From contig JAHQIY010000006.1 of assembly GCA_019054805.1 (NCBI GenBank), positions 5,456,001-5,520,000 on the forward strand: 64,000 nucleotides of DNA, read 5' to 3'. The position numbers and the translations under genes are program-made. Shown one piece after another: positions 49,791 through 60,815 of the stretch. The stretch is from Brachionus manjavacas. Its lineage: Eukaryota; Rotifera; Eurotatoria; Ploima; Brachionidae. Positions within the stretch are counted from its first letter, which is position 1, and each line of letters begins with the position of its first letter. The notes below the pieces were generated by a model that saw nothing but the letters and a program-made list of their open reading frames with translations, had not been told where the DNA came from and did not search any database.

Positions 49791-50915
49791 TCAAATCCTT
49801 AATAAATGATTAATAATTTTATACTTATTAAACTTCTTGTGATTATGATTTGATCTATAATCACTGATTAAACTTAAATAACTAGTTTCAAACGGCTTAA
49901 AAGACAATTTGTCGATTCTATTCAATTTAATAAAAACATTCAATTTGGTAATCAAATCTTCAATTTGACTCTTTTGATCCAATAAATCATACTCACAAAG
50001 TTCATATAAATCTTCAACAATCGCCTTCTTTGAATCTATACATCTCTTTAAATTTAGATATTTTTTCTCAAAATTTTCAAAATTATCAATTAATTGTTTA
50101 GCATGAAGTCTTTCGTTTACCATCTCTTTGAATTCGCATAAATCGACGTCTTTGGGAAGTTTTTTTAGTTCTAATTTTGAAACTATTTCCTTTACAAGTC
50201 CAGAATTACGTGAAAACATTTCTTTGTTCATTTTAAAGTGATTATCTAGTAGGTTTTCACTTAGCTCCAACTCTTCTTTTAAATATCCAAATTTTCCCAT
50301 TACAAATTCGCTATAGCAATTTTGGTAAAATTTTTTGGCATCTAAATATTCTGAATGTTCGATTAAGCTTTCTCTGGCTAAAAAACGCTCAATTCGTTTA
50401 CAAATTTCATCTAGCGAATTTTCTTCTAAAACTGGACCATCGGATGATTTTAAAATTTCCTTTTTCTCTTTTAATTCCTCCTTAAATGCAGAATATTTTA
50501 ATGAAATAAAATAGAACTTTATTTCGTCCATTTTGTTATTTTTTATCTTTGAGTTAAACAATTGACTAAAACCTGACTTGAAATCATTATTTTGCAATTG
50601 ATCAAAATTGAGCTGAAAAATAAGCTTTATTTTTGCCAGATTTTTGCTATTTCTGTCAAAAATTTCAAGTATTACATGGTAGTTTTTGTCCAAAATTTCT
50701 TCAATTTTATTCAATTGTCGAATTGAATTGTCATTAATAAAAGTGAAGTTTTTCTGGGTACCGTGAAATTGAACACGACAAAGAGGACAGTCTTTAGATT
50801 TTAGAATGGACATGCATTGCTGACAAAATGTATGTTTGCATGGCAATAAAAAAATTGGCTGTCGATTTTGATCATATTCATTCAAGCATATGGCACATTC
50901 TTCTATGAGCTCCAT
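49791..50915 (-). CDS. RING-finger protein, probable E3 ubiquitin ligase
   Basis: Single exon, 374 residues. The N terminus is a C3HC4 RING (CAICLNEYDQ ... LPCKHTFCQQC ... CPLCRVQF), residues 8-49. The remaining 320 residues are charged, Lys/Glu/Leu/Asn-rich and mostly helical, with no B-box, transmembrane segment or other recognisable domain. The gene converges on the REV1-like gene; their stop codons lie 197 bp apart and their 3' UTRs probably overlap or abut. The RING is secure; substrates are unknown. Confidence 0.82.
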   Translation of the reverse strand: MELIEECAICLNEYDQNRQPIFLLPCKHTFCQQCMSILKSKDCPLCRVQFHGTQKNFTFINDNSIRQLNKIEEILDKNYHVILEIFDRNSKNLAKIKLIFQLNFDQLQNNDFKSGFSQLFNSKIKNNKMDEIKFYFISLKYSAFKEELKEKKEILKSSDGPVLEENSLDEICKRIERFLARESLIEHSEYLDAKKFYQNCYSEFVMGKFGYLKEELELSENLLDNHFKMNKEMFSRNSGLVKEIVSKLELKKLPKDVDLCEFKEMVNERLHAKQLIDNFENFEKKYLNLKRCIDSKKAIVEDLYELCEYDLLDQKSQIEDLITKLNVFIKLNRIDKLSFKPFETSYLSLISDYRSNHNHKKFNKYKIINHLLRI

Positions 50916-52457
50916 ATCAATTTGGCAAAATTTTCAAGTCAGTTTTCGTATTTTTATTTCTAAAAACTTTGATTTGCTTGACAAATTTTGCATAATGATG
51001 ATTCAAAATGTAAAATTTAATAAAAATCGATTGTTGCAATTAAGGTGAATTTTTTTTCCAAAAATTAAGTAAATTATTTAGTTTATTAAATATTTACAAA
51101 GAAATATATCTCTAATTTTTTAAATTTTTACGGCACAAAAAATTACTCTTTTTGTTTGTAAATCTATATCTAGCTAATGTTTCTTCAGTGAAAAATGATG
51201 AACAAAAAATAAATATTGGTAAACAAAGTAGATAAAATGAAATAGTAAAAAAATAATTTTAATGTTATTCTTTGAATCTTTGAGGTTTTAGGTTTTTTTG
51301 AAAAACTAAATGCAAGAAAATTTGACCTTCTATCCGTAACTTTTCTGGTATAGTGGCTCCACAAAAAATTCAGATTGCAAGACCGATTTGAAAATTGCCA
51401 CGAAATTGGTTTTTTACTTCCAAAACAAAGAAATTTTACGAACATTTCAATTTTAGAAAAAGAAGCCCTGAACTTGGAATGTAATACAAAATATTCAACC
51501 TTTATTATTTTTATTTTTATTGTTTATGTGTGCCTAGCTATTGTTATTAAAAATTAACTATTTATAAAAAAATTGAGTTAGATATGAAATTTTGGTATTA
51601 ATTAATAAAATTTAAAAGAATTAGAATTTTCAATATGATATTTTTAAAAAAATAAAATTATTAAGAAAAATTAAGGATAAATTAAGAAATTAGAGACAAA
51701 TAAGGAAAGAAAATAATATCCATTTTTTAAAAAAATTAGCAAATAAGTTAACTGCATAATTTTGAATAGAAATATTATCATATTATTATTTATAAATTTT
51801 TTGAATAAATTGGAATTTAACAGTAAAACTTTTAAATAACATTAAAAGCCAGTTTTCAAATTTACATTTTTGAGCTAGTAAAAAATTTTTTTCTTTAAAA
51901 GATGTACTATATTAAAGAAGAAATTATTTTTCAAATTTGTGCTTTTAGATTCTCATTTATTTTCTATTTTTAATTATTATAATTGATTGTAAAATAAAAA
52001 GAAAGCAAAATTTTCTAAATTTTTGCTCATTGAATTCAAACTGTAAATTTAATTGATTAAAATTTGTTCTGTTAAAAAAAAATTAGATTTTTTAAGAAAA
52101 AAAATATTACTTTATTTAAGTGTTGTGAAAAAATTGAGTCCAAAACTACTCAAAAAAAATAAGTCTTGCCAACCTTTTTTTTGATCTTAGCAAAAAAGAT
52201 TAAATACAGTTTAAATAGTTTCACCGTTTAAAATTTTTAATAAATTAAAATTAAATTTATTTTTCAAAATTCTAAATACAGTCCATTCTGTTTTATTTAA
52301 AATCGTAATAAAATTTGAGGAATACTTATCAAAAAAAATTAAAATTTTATAAATTAAGAATTCAAAAATTACTGTCTTAATCAAGATAACGTTGACGTTT
52401 TTAGACTTCATTGCATTTCCTTGATTTAAATAATTAAATAAAATTTTATTTTTTTAT
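50916..52457. other. Intergenic, 1.5 kb, no gene seen
   Basis: Holds the RING gene promoter and the PIGQ 3' flank. A small plus-strand frame near 51440-51557 ends in a hydrophobic stretch but has no start in context. Otherwise only A/T-rich sequence. Confidence 0.5.
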
Positions 52458-55400
52458 TTAGTCACCTTCTTCGAAAAAAAAACACTTATCTTTTCCTGTA
52501 ACCAAATAAGCCATTTCGTAGATGGGTAAATTTTTCAAAAATTTACAAAGATAAAAAATTCCAAAATCTATCAAAACGACAATTATTCGTAACTTAAAAA
52601 AAAAAAGTTGAATAGAAATCTTTTATATTTTAGAAAATAATTACCAAAAGAAATACAGTATAATATATCAATATTGTGGGAAGAAGAAAAAACACAATAC
52701 AAAATCCAAGTGTTCCTAAAAAAAGTTGATCAGTGTTATACGAAAATGAGTCAACTCTATTTCTAAATGGATTCATTTTTTTTCCACCAAAAAGTCTGAA
52801 AAGCGACTTCAATGATTCAATCTCCAAACTGTAAATTCGATTTGCGTAGACATAAAAACATGTTATGTGTATTGAAAATAAGCTAACCATATCAGACATA
52901 AATGATATCATAAATGATATTCCCAAGAATCCGGAACACATAAGGCAATTAATCAAAATTGGAAGTGATTCCTGAAAAATTATCAATGAAGCTAAAAATT
53001 TTTAATTTTAAGGCTATTTTATAAATTGAATTTAACTTACTTTCCCATAGATATATGTGATAGAGAAAAAATCGTCCCAAAAATTCCGTCAACTGCTTAT
53101 TTAATTTTAGACCGACCGGAACTCCCATTAATGTAGTTATTGTAGAACTAAGAAAAACCATTAATTTCTGAAAAATAATTATTAAATCAATTTTAGAAAA
53201 TATTTTTTTTTATCTGTAAAAATAAAAAAAATGAATCAAAGGAAATTCGATCTTTAAAATTTTAAATTTATATTTATTTCATCAAAATTAAGAGAAAATT
53301 ATCCATTTTAAGTTTACTTTTATCGGAAATAGATATTTAACATAAAAAATTGTATTAAATTTAAAAAGAAAAGAAAAAAGCTAGATTATCATTTGATTTT
53401 CGTACAATGTTAGAATCGTTAAATAATCAAAATTTTTCCTACTTTTTTATAATATATAAATTAATCAGTTGACATTCAGATTAAAAAAAAAGTTCAACAC
53501 CAAATATTGCCAATAAATTTATTTTTTCAAAAAACAATTGACTAGACCTCCGACGAAGAAAATATGGATCCTGATCAGAATAAACAAAATTAAACAATAT
53601 TTGAAAGTAATGTATGCTAACTCTTGGGACCAAACCAAAAGAAAAATGAGAAGTTCTAGCATTTAGTGGTCAGGATTTGGGATTAGATTCAGGAATTATT
53701 TGGATATCTAAATGCATGTTCTTAACTTAAAAATTTGGAAAAATATTAACGGTAAGCGCTTTTATTAAATCAATTAAAAATATAAATATTAGATTTAAAA
53801 ACTGAATATTTACCTGCATTAAACAATTAATTGTTGAACTCAACCATTCAGCTGCATCAAAATAAGGATTGAAAATCAAAAAGACTGAGAAAAGGAATCC
53901 AATCCACCAGTCGGCCAATATGCTAAAAACCCGCGACCTTCGTCTTTGAATATGAAAAAAAAATTTTTATTTTATTTGAAAAAAAAAAAATTTTGACTTT
54001 ACCTTAAGGAATTTTTGTCAATAAACAAAACAATGTACAAAAAGTAAATAGTCTGTATTAAATTATCTAACAAATTCGAAAATTGGCTAAATTTCGAAAT
54101 CAATTTATTTTGATTCAATCTAAAAAATAATCCAATTTTGTAACCAAGGACAATTATTTAATTAATTTAAAATACAATTTAAAAAAATTCTAAAGCTCTA
54201 AGTTGATAAAGACATCCGATCTCTGACTAATCAACTAAGTAATGTTTCAGGAATATGCTAAGACTTGTGATCATCTTTTTTTTGGCAATATCTAGCTTAA
54301 ACTGTCTTGAAATAGTTCTTAAATTAAACCAAATTTTGACAGATGACTTGGTTGAAAATTTCTACACTAAATACAATCTTAAATTCAAACGCTTGCTCTT
54401 CGAAGACTACTACGTGTTTGACCACGATGAGCCACAACGATTCAGACGATCGTCTGATTACATCACAATTCTCAACAAAAAATTAACTAAAGACTCAATC
54501 GTCAAATGGTTTGAGATACAAAAAAATTTAAAAAGAGTCAAAAGAGATTTTTTTGATCTGTTCGAAGCAGGCCAAGAAGAAAAAGAAATGATTTTGAGTG
54601 ACCACTTTGAAATTCCTTTTTTAAAATATGAAAACTTGAAAAATATATTCAATCATCAGAATAAAGATGACCATTTTCTAAATAAGTTGTTGATGTGCGA
54701 GTTGGGCAGCGTTGACTTCAACGACCCGCAATGGTCCCTACAATGGTACATAAATGACGGTTGTGAGCAAGGCTTTCACTTGAACATTACCAAAGCATGG
54801 TCGCTGGGCTTCACTGGCAAAGGCATTGTTTTGAGCATAATCGATGATGGATTGGAGAGGAAAAATTTTGAACTAGCAGAGAACTACGACGCCTTGGCCA
54901 GCTACGATCTAAATGATGATGACAGCGATCCAGAGCCAAGATACGAATCCAGCAATGAAAACAAGCATGGCACGCGCTGTGCAGGAGAAATAGCGGCCAA
55001 GTCAAACAATTCTTTTTGCGGAGTTGGCGTAGCTTATGACTCGCGCATTGGTGGCATTCGTCTTTTGGACGGAAAAATAACAGATAGGCTTGAGGCCGAG
55101 GCTTTGGCTTTTAACATTAACTACATAGACATATTCAGCGCCTCTTGGGGACCATTGGACGATGGCAAGACAGTAGATGGACCGGGCGTACTAAGCCGAA
55201 GAGCTTTCAAGAACGGAATCAGGTACGGCCGAGCCGGAAAAGGCACTGTGTATGTATGGGCAGCTGGTAATGGAGGCAGACTCAATGACAACTGCAATTG
55301 TGATGGATATACATCTAGCATTTACACAATAACCATTGGAAGCATAAATCAGGATGGAGGAATGTCGATTTTTAGCGAAAAGTGCTCTTCCATTTTGGCA

Positions 55401-56547
55401 TCGACTTTCAGTAGTGGCAAAGTTCACCAGAATGGAATAATTACAAGTGATTTACACAATAGATGTACCAGACGCCATACTGGTACTTCTGCATCGGCGC
55501 CAATAGGTGCCGGCATCATAGCTCTCGCTCTAGAGGCAAATGGAAATTTAACTTGGAGAGATGTTCAATATTTGATTGTGTTGACATCAAAACCTTACAA
55601 ATTGGAATCTGATGATTGGACTAAAAATGGAATCGGAAGATTTGTCAGTCATAAATTTGGCTATGGTCTGATGAATGCAGGAAATATGGTAGAAATGGCA
55701 CTCAAATGGCCTAATATTGGCCAACAATTAAAATGCGTGTCTATAAAATTAGATTTAAGCAAAATACCAAAAAAAAGCGTTCAATTATTTAGCTTGAAGT
55801 ATTCTAAATGCAAAAATATAAATCATATTGAGCATGTTCTTGCTCGTTTGACACTCAGTTCGGGTATCCGCGGTAAACTAAAGATTAATCTGATATCACC
55901 CACAGGGACTAGATCAAATCTGTTGGATTTTAGGAAGCATGATTTTAGCCATTTTGGGTTCAAATCGTGGCCTTTTATGAGCGTTCATTACTGGGGAGAG
56001 AAACCGGATGGTCTGTGGTATTTGGAAATTTTGAATAAAAGTAATTATGATGCTTTTTTGAATGAATGGAAATTAGTAATTTATGGAGCTGAATATGTTC
56101 CAAGATTGTTTTTTGAATAGTGACTTACCTTTCAAGCTTGCTGGCATACATGTTTTGTGATGAATTTATCCATGTTTTTGTTTTTGGATGAAAGTTTGAT
56201 GCAGGATCATACAAAAAAATTATGTATTCATTACAAGTGTTTGTTTCTTTTCCGTTTTTGAAAATTTTGAGCTCAGTTGACATGAGTTGTGGGTCGAAGT
56301 TGATGAAAATTTTTTCGTTCAATTCACAATTTTTAAACGTGAGTTCAACGATGTTTGATTTTTTGGTTAAATTGGCTATGTTGACAAATTCATGATTTAT
56401 TTTAGAATCCTTTATAAAGTATTCATAAATTAATTGATTGTTTTTTTCGGTTCTGTTCACAACGCCCAATACTTTGTTGGTTTTATTATAATATTTGGAT
56501 AGTGTTCGTGGAATAAAAAATTTTAATAAATTTTTTGAATCGCTCAT
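52458..56547 (-). CDS. PIGQ: PIGQ (GPI1), subunit of GPI N-acetylglucosaminyltransferase
   Basis: Membrane subunit that stabilises the ER complex making GlcNAc-PI, the first step of GPI-anchor synthesis. Exons: 56547-56129, 54119-54003, 53943-53814, 53167-53041, 52991-52645, 52592-52458; all junctions in frame, 424 residues. Family-specific blocks: [29 protein letters not shown], the segment [18 protein letters not shown], then [18 protein letters not shown] and [12 protein letters not shown]. All have direct human counterparts ([37 protein letters not shown]). Multiple hydrophobic helices. The C terminus stops shortly after the last helices ([11 protein letters not shown]), without the soluble tail of human PIGQ. 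The first intron (54120-56128, 2.0 kb) encloses the convertase gene on the other strand. Confidence 0.92.
54255..56120 (+). CDS. Furin-type proprotein convertase, intronless, nested in PIGQ intron 1
   Basis: Ca-dependent subtilisin-like protease that cleaves precursors after dibasic sites in the secretory pathway. 621 residues, one exon. Signal peptide (1-17), prodomain with RFRR at 62-65 and the autocleavage site KRVKR (93-97) before D98, catalytic Asp197 (SIIDDGLE), His238 (KHGTRCAGE), oxyanion Asn339 (WAAGNGG, so furin/PC1-like and not PC2) and Ser412 (HTGTSASAP), then a P domain ending ILNKSN ... [12 protein letters not shown]. It stops soon after the P domain, without Cys-rich region or membrane anchor, so the enzyme should be soluble/secreted. 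An insert of about 45 residues follows the autocleavage site (100-155). An AG acceptor-like site (TTTCAG) sits 4 nt before the ATG, so an upstream non-coding exon is possible. The paralogue subtype is uncertain. Confidence 0.92.
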   Translation: MLRLVIIFFLAISSLNCLEIVLKLNQILTDDLVENFYTKYNLKFKRLLFEDYYVFDHDEPQRFRRSSDYITILNKKLTKDSIVKWFEIQKNLKRVKRDFFDLFEAGQEEKEMILSDHFEIPFLKYENLKNIFNHQNKDDHFLNKLLMCELGSVDFNDPQWSLQWYINDGCEQGFHLNITKAWSLGFTGKGIVLSIIDDGLERKNFELAENYDALASYDLNDDDSDPEPRYESSNENKHGTRCAGEIAAKSNNSFCGVGVAYDSRIGGIRLLDGKITDRLEAEALAFNINYIDIFSASWGPLDDGKTVDGPGVLSRRAFKNGIRYGRAGKGTVYVWAAGNGGRLNDNCNCDGYTSSIYTITIGSINQDGGMSIFSEKCSSILASTFSSGKVHQNGIITSDLHNRCTRRHTGTSASAPIGAGIIALALEANGNLTWRDVQYLIVLTSKPYKLESDDWTKNGIGRFVSHKFGYGLMNAGNMVEMALKWPNIGQQLKCVSIKLDLSKIPKKSVQLFSLKYSKCKNINHIEHVLARLTLSSGIRGKLKINLISPTGTRSNLLDFRKHDFSHFGFKSWPFMSVHYWGEKPDGLWYLEILNKSNYDAFLNEWKLVIYGAEYVPRLFFE

Positions 56548-56875
56548 TAGGTGATTTATGCTTGCTCTAGAAAATTTAAAAAATAAACTTTAATTAATTA
56601 ATAGATAATATTTTCTTATTTTTTTACTTAAATAGTTAATTAAAAGATAAATTAATTTATTCTCTAAATTTATTTAATTGTTATAAAATTAATATTTTGA
56701 AAATATGCAAAAGATGCAAAAGATTTGATGCAAAAGTAAAAAATTTTCAATTGATTCGGTTAAATAGAAATTCTTAGAAATTTTTAACAACTAAGTCAAT
56801 TTAAGTTTTATAGAGTAAAATTTAAATGTAAAATAAATTTTTTTTTAAAAGCGTACAATAATTAGTTTAATAACA

Positions 56876-57470
56876 CAGTCGATCTCCCATATAACGAAAT
56901 CCTTTATATTACGAATCCAGGAACCGTTTTTTATAAAAGAAAAAAAAAATTGAAAAAATTCTTTAATGCTTATTTTTGTCTTATTTCATTTAAATTTTTT
57001 ATTTTTTTTTGTTTTTTACTTTATTTTTAACTCAATTTTTCCTCGAATTTTGAATTTTATTTTTATTTATCATATTCTGAAGGAGCATTAGCTCGGAACA
57101 GAAAAACAAATAAATCAAAAAGATGCAAATAAACAAGTGATTAGCTCAAGAAAGAAGCAATTGCTAGAATAAACGAACTGAAACATATTATTTTAACTAA
57201 AAAAGATGATAATTTTAATGTAATTAATTTAGTATTTAATATTGAAAATTTTACAATTAAAAGTATTTTTACCAAACAATCATCTATTACCGTTTTTTTT
57301 TAATTAAGTTTTTAATTTTTATCATTGCATTTTTATTTTAATTTTCTTTTATCAATTAAATTTAATTATTGAAAAAAGCTATATAAATACAACATCTTTG
57401 ATTTAACAAAAATTATTCTTAATTTAATTAGCGTTTTGATTTTTTCTATATTATAGAGGATTATAAATTT
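56876..57470 (+). mobile_element. Decayed Tigger element with nested LINE tail
   Basis: The left end CAGTCGATCTCCCATATAACGA resembles the end of the Tigger at 12978, and the interior around 57230-57295 (FNIENFTIKSIFTKQSSI) parallels that element's C-terminal coding tail (FNIENVVIEKCNTKQTSI). The right end near 57440-57470 is eroded. A LINE 3' tail at 57073-57115 is embedded, so another insertion followed. Confidence 0.65.
57073..57115 (+). repeat. LINE 3' tail (GAGC-loop-GCTC hairpin)
   Basis: Same tail as at 8994-9037 and 15031-15075: CTGAAGGAGC, loop ATTA, GCTCGG, ACAG, then AAAACAAATAAAT. Only the last 45 bp of the LINE are visible, so the copy is severely 5'-truncated. Confidence 0.75.
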
Positions 57471-57682
57471 ACAGTTTATTAAGACTAAGCCAACAAAAAA
57501 AAGAGTTTAGTTTTTAAAATTAATCTGAATTTAAAGATTTATCTGATCTGACAACATCTTAATTTAAATCACTTGGTCATCACAGCGATTAAAAATTAAT
57601 GTTTTTTCATATTCAGTTTAAAACTAAAGGCAATGTGAAATTTTAGAACAAAAATTACAGGACAAAAAGTAAAAACGTTAAA

Positions 57683-57913
57683 TTATTTTTCTAATTGTGT
57701 TCTGTAACCAGTACAATAAAGTACAAATTTGTTCAAAAAAATACTGAGCTCAGCAAAAACTCTACATTTTTCAGTAAAATACACACCATCAAAAAATATT
57801 TGATTAATATATGCCATAAATTGCAAAGAATTTTGTTCCAAAATTTCACATTGCCAAACTAAAACTAATGAGAATAAGCTTTCTAAAAAGTTAAAAATAA
57901 AGAAATTTTTCAT
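57683..57913 (-). CDS. Hypothetical small secreted peptide
   Basis: A 76-residue frame with ATG at 57913. The first 20 residues are hydrophobic (NFLESLFSLVLVW), like a signal peptide. The rest holds three Cys and mixed composition not typical of the surrounding Asn/Phe/Lys noise. No family recognised. It may be chance. Confidence 0.25.
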   Translation of the reverse strand: MKNFFIFNFLESLFSLVLVWQCEILEQNSLQFMAYINQIFFDGVYFTEKCRVFAELSIFLNKFVLYCTGYRTQLEK

Positions 57914-58299
57914 TAATAAAAAATTTATTTATTTAAAATAAGATGAAGTCAACGTCAAAATAATTTGAAGAATACTTATTTTGATTATAACAAATAAGGA
58001 AATTAATAAATAGCTTGTATAAAATAAATAAAAATTGTTTTATTTGATATTTATGCTACTTAACTTTTTCTTAATTTTATTTAATTTCTTCTATTCATAT
58101 TAATTTGAAATTTTAGTAATTTTGAAGAAAAAAATTATTTTTAATTCTCCACTATATTAATAATGGTATTTTATTTTATTATAGTTAAGAATAAATGAGT
58201 GCAAAAAAAATTTTATTCAAAAAAATTGTAAAAACTCATAAATTATAAAATATAAGACTATCTTGTCATGGTTGTTTGATTGAAAAATAAAAAAAAACT

Positions 58300-60375
58300 C
58301 TAATTTACAATTTGAAACAAATCAAGAGAAAACGATGCCATAAATCTTTTAATGAAATCCATTTTTCTACAATTATTCTCATACATTGCTAATTTTAGTT
58401 TAGCTTCTTTACTATGAGCAAAAGTATTTTCAAAACTGCACCTTAAATAATTCAAATGATCCATTAAATGTTCGAAACTAATATGAAATTTAAATTCGTG
58501 AATTAAATTATAAGCAAACTGGCTTTTATTTTTATCATTTTTATCATCAATAAGCAATTCTTTTTTTAAAATGGACGGAGCGACAATAAAAATCTCTAAA
58601 TTTCCTCTACTTTGATTCTTTAAGTTAATTACAAATTCTTCCAAAAGTTCTTTGGACGAAGATGACATAAGGTCGTGAATTTCTCGCACTGGTTCAGCAA
58701 TTTTTTTTCCATTCTTTACCAACTCCCGCTTGTATCTATTATTATTAATCAATTGTACCTTAAAAGGTGCTTGGACAAGATAGCGCGGAGGCATATATGT
58801 ATGATAGTATATAACATGATAATTTTGATCAATATTTGAAAGATGAGTGAACATTTTTTGCACATGGCTCAGCGAAGCCAGAACTCCTCCTTGATGCATA
58901 AAGCCAAATATTATTAACAGAATAAAATTGAAAATGTACCATAAGTACCTCAAGTAATGATTTCCTGTTTTACTGAAAATAACATGGCTGGTCAATAGAC
59001 ATGTGGGGATCAAAAGCGGTATCAAAAACCGAGGTTCTTTGTGCGACACTAAGGAAAAAACTATCAATGGAAATAAGAATGAAAATGCGAAAAAACAGAA
59101 CAAATTATCTATTATCTTATTGAAAATTAGAAAAAAATTATTGATTAATAAGAAAAACTTTTGCTTTAAAGATGATTGTCTTCCATTTGTTGTGGAACTA
59201 TTTTGGCCCGAAAATAAAAATTGATAGAAAAAATTAACATTTATAATTACTAGTACAAGAAAATTTAATCCGAATAGAAGAAAACAATTGACCAAATGCT
59301 GAAAAATAGAATGCTCACCGTGTTCTCTTAACTTTTCACTATTCGAGTTGTAAGCAAAAAAATTATAAGGAGTAATGATCAATTTTAAAGATCTTATGAA
59401 ATTTAAGGATTCATCTAGACTGTTAACTTTATAAAAATATAAAGTGTCTATAAATGAAAATATAATTGATAAAGGAATAAAGTATTTTCCTATTGACAAA
59501 GCTCTTTTGAATGAGAATGAAAAAAATTGGCGCATAGTACATGAACTTAGACCATTTAAAATCCAGTAGAGAACTGGTACAAAAGCAAATATTAAAAAAG
59601 TTGGTCTATTAAAAACTCCAAAACACAAGCACACACCAATCCATTGGGACAAATAATTCCATTTGAATATTCCAAAATATTTGAAGCGTTTAAATGAGGA
59701 ATTTTTTGCTTTTGGACTTTGTCTATTTACCTGAAATTCATTTGAATTCGATGATATGACACTTTTTGTGCTTCCGTCAACTGATTCGATTAAGAATCGT
59801 TCATTGAGTACTTTTTGAGTTTTAATTGATTTAATAATGAGATAGATTAAAATGGAGAATAGAATTGTTTCAATTGAATTAGAAAAAGTTCTGGTTAAAT
59901 AAACAATCGTGACATAAGAGCTGGCAAACATCAGGAGCACACTATTTTGGTCAAATTCGCATAAAGCACAAATTTTAAGCAAACAAAAGTCCACTATAAA
60001 CGAATAAATAGTCATAAATAGTCGAGGGTAATAAATTAAAGTATTTGCTTGGACAGTCAGTACATTTGAGCCAGAAAAACCGGTCGGACTTAAAGTGTAG
60101 TCCTTGATAGAGCCTAGACTGGATAGAATTTTTAGAATATAAAGTGGAATTCCGTAGAATAAATATGGAATGGCTATATTTCTGATCGGTTGCTGGTCAT
60201 CTTTGAGCTGAAACTCCCAAGCACGAAAAATTTTTTCGGAACAATTAAACAAATCGCCTGATATGATTTCGACTCCTTGAAAAAATTCATCTGGATGAAT
60301 GTAGCTTCGTTGACTGAATAATGTCAGAACTATTCGCGCCGTTACCAGTAGAAGCCATTTTCTTTGCGAAAACAT
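58300..60375 (-). CDS. PIGZ: PIGZ/SMP3-type GPI mannosyltransferase 4 (GT22)
   Basis: ER multi-pass enzyme adding a fourth, side-branch mannose to the GPI core from dolichol-phosphate mannose. One exon of 691 residues using ATG 60375; an upstream in-frame TTG would add only four residues. The GT22 luminal loop SYIHPDEFFQGVEIISGDLF with RAWEF is the family hallmark, HPDE being catalytic. The second family signature SHKEPRFLIPLLIP lies near residue 440. About ten hydrophobic segments. HPDEFFQ...E and RAWEF fit PIGZ better than PIGB or PIGM, although PIGB cannot be fully excluded by eye. A low-complexity Ser/Asn loop sits at about 200-230. Confidence 0.87.
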   Translation of the reverse strand: MFSQRKWLLLVTARIVLTLFSQRSYIHPDEFFQGVEIISGDLFNCSEKIFRAWEFQLKDDQQPIRNIAIPYLFYGIPLYILKILSSLGSIKDYTLSPTGFSGSNVLTVQANTLIYYPRLFMTIYSFIVDFCLLKICALCEFDQNSVLLMFASSYVTIVYLTRTFSNSIETILFSILIYLIIKSIKTQKVLNERFLIESVDGSTKSVISSNSNEFQVNRQSPKAKNSSFKRFKYFGIFKWNYLSQWIGVCLCFGVFNRPTFLIFAFVPVLYWILNGLSSCTMRQFFSFSFKRALSIGKYFIPLSIIFSFIDTLYFYKVNSLDESLNFIRSLKLIITPYNFFAYNSNSEKLREHGEHSIFQHLVNCFLLFGLNFLVLVIINVNFFYQFLFSGQNSSTTNGRQSSLKQKFFLLINNFFLIFNKIIDNLFCFFAFSFLFPLIVFSLVSHKEPRFLIPLLIPTCLLTSHVIFSKTGNHYLRYLWYIFNFILLIIFGFMHQGGVLASLSHVQKMFTHLSNIDQNYHVIYYHTYMPPRYLVQAPFKVQLINNNRYKRELVKNGKKIAEPVREIHDLMSSSSKELLEEFVINLKNQSRGNLEIFIVAPSILKKELLIDDKNDKNKSQFAYNLIHEFKFHISFEHLMDHLNYLRCSFENTFAHSKEAKLKLAMYENNCRKMDFIKRFMASFSLDLFQIVN

Positions 60376-60536
60376 TTTTTGACTCAATTTTCCAAAAATT
60401 GGAAAAAATTGTTAATTTTAAATTATGGAATTTTTTGTTATTTTAATTATGAAAATTAAGAATTTTATAAATGCATTTTAAATTAATTATTTGTTTGTTA
60501 AATTATTTGTCTAAAATTTAAAATTAAATTGGAAAT
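60376..60536. promoter_or_regulatory. Short divergent promoter region, PIGZ/COX19
   Basis: 161 bp between opposite start codons, A/T-rich, no core motif identified. The spacing forces shared or overlapping promoters. Confidence 0.55.
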
Positions 60537-60815
60537 ATGTCGTCAATGACATTTGGTCAGAAGATATTTCAGCCAAAGCCGCCGATTCAAGGCTCCTTTC
60601 CACTTGATCATGAAGGCGAATGCAAAAGACCAATGCTTGAGTACATGCTTTGTATGCAAAGGGAAAAAAATGATAGCTCCAAGTGCCGTAATCAGGCAAA
60701 AGAATACTTAAATTGTCGAATGAACAACAATCTAATGGACAAAAGGGATTTATCGACGTTTGGTTACAATGATGAAAAAAACAAAGATCAGCCAGAGGAA
60801 AAAAAATCTACTTGA
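60537..60815 (+). CDS. COX19: COX19, CHCH-domain cytochrome c oxidase assembly factor
   Basis: Mitochondrial intermembrane-space protein involved in copper handling for complex IV. 92 residues, one exon. FGQKIFQPKPPIQGSFPLDHEGECK matches COX19 ([20 protein letters not shown] in human). Twin CX9C motifs: C29-C39 (CKRPMLEYMLC) and C50-C60 (CRNQAKEYLNC), followed by RMNNNLMD. A charged C-terminal tail ends the protein. Confidence 0.96.
   Translation: MSSMTFGQKIFQPKPPIQGSFPLDHEGECKRPMLEYMLCMQREKNDSSKCRNQAKEYLNCRMNNNLMDKRDLSTFGYNDEKNKDQPEEKKST

Noticed and set aside
54458..55427. Several minus-strand open frames across 54458-55427
   Set aside because: They are antisense shadows of the convertase, whose catalytic motifs fix the coding strand.
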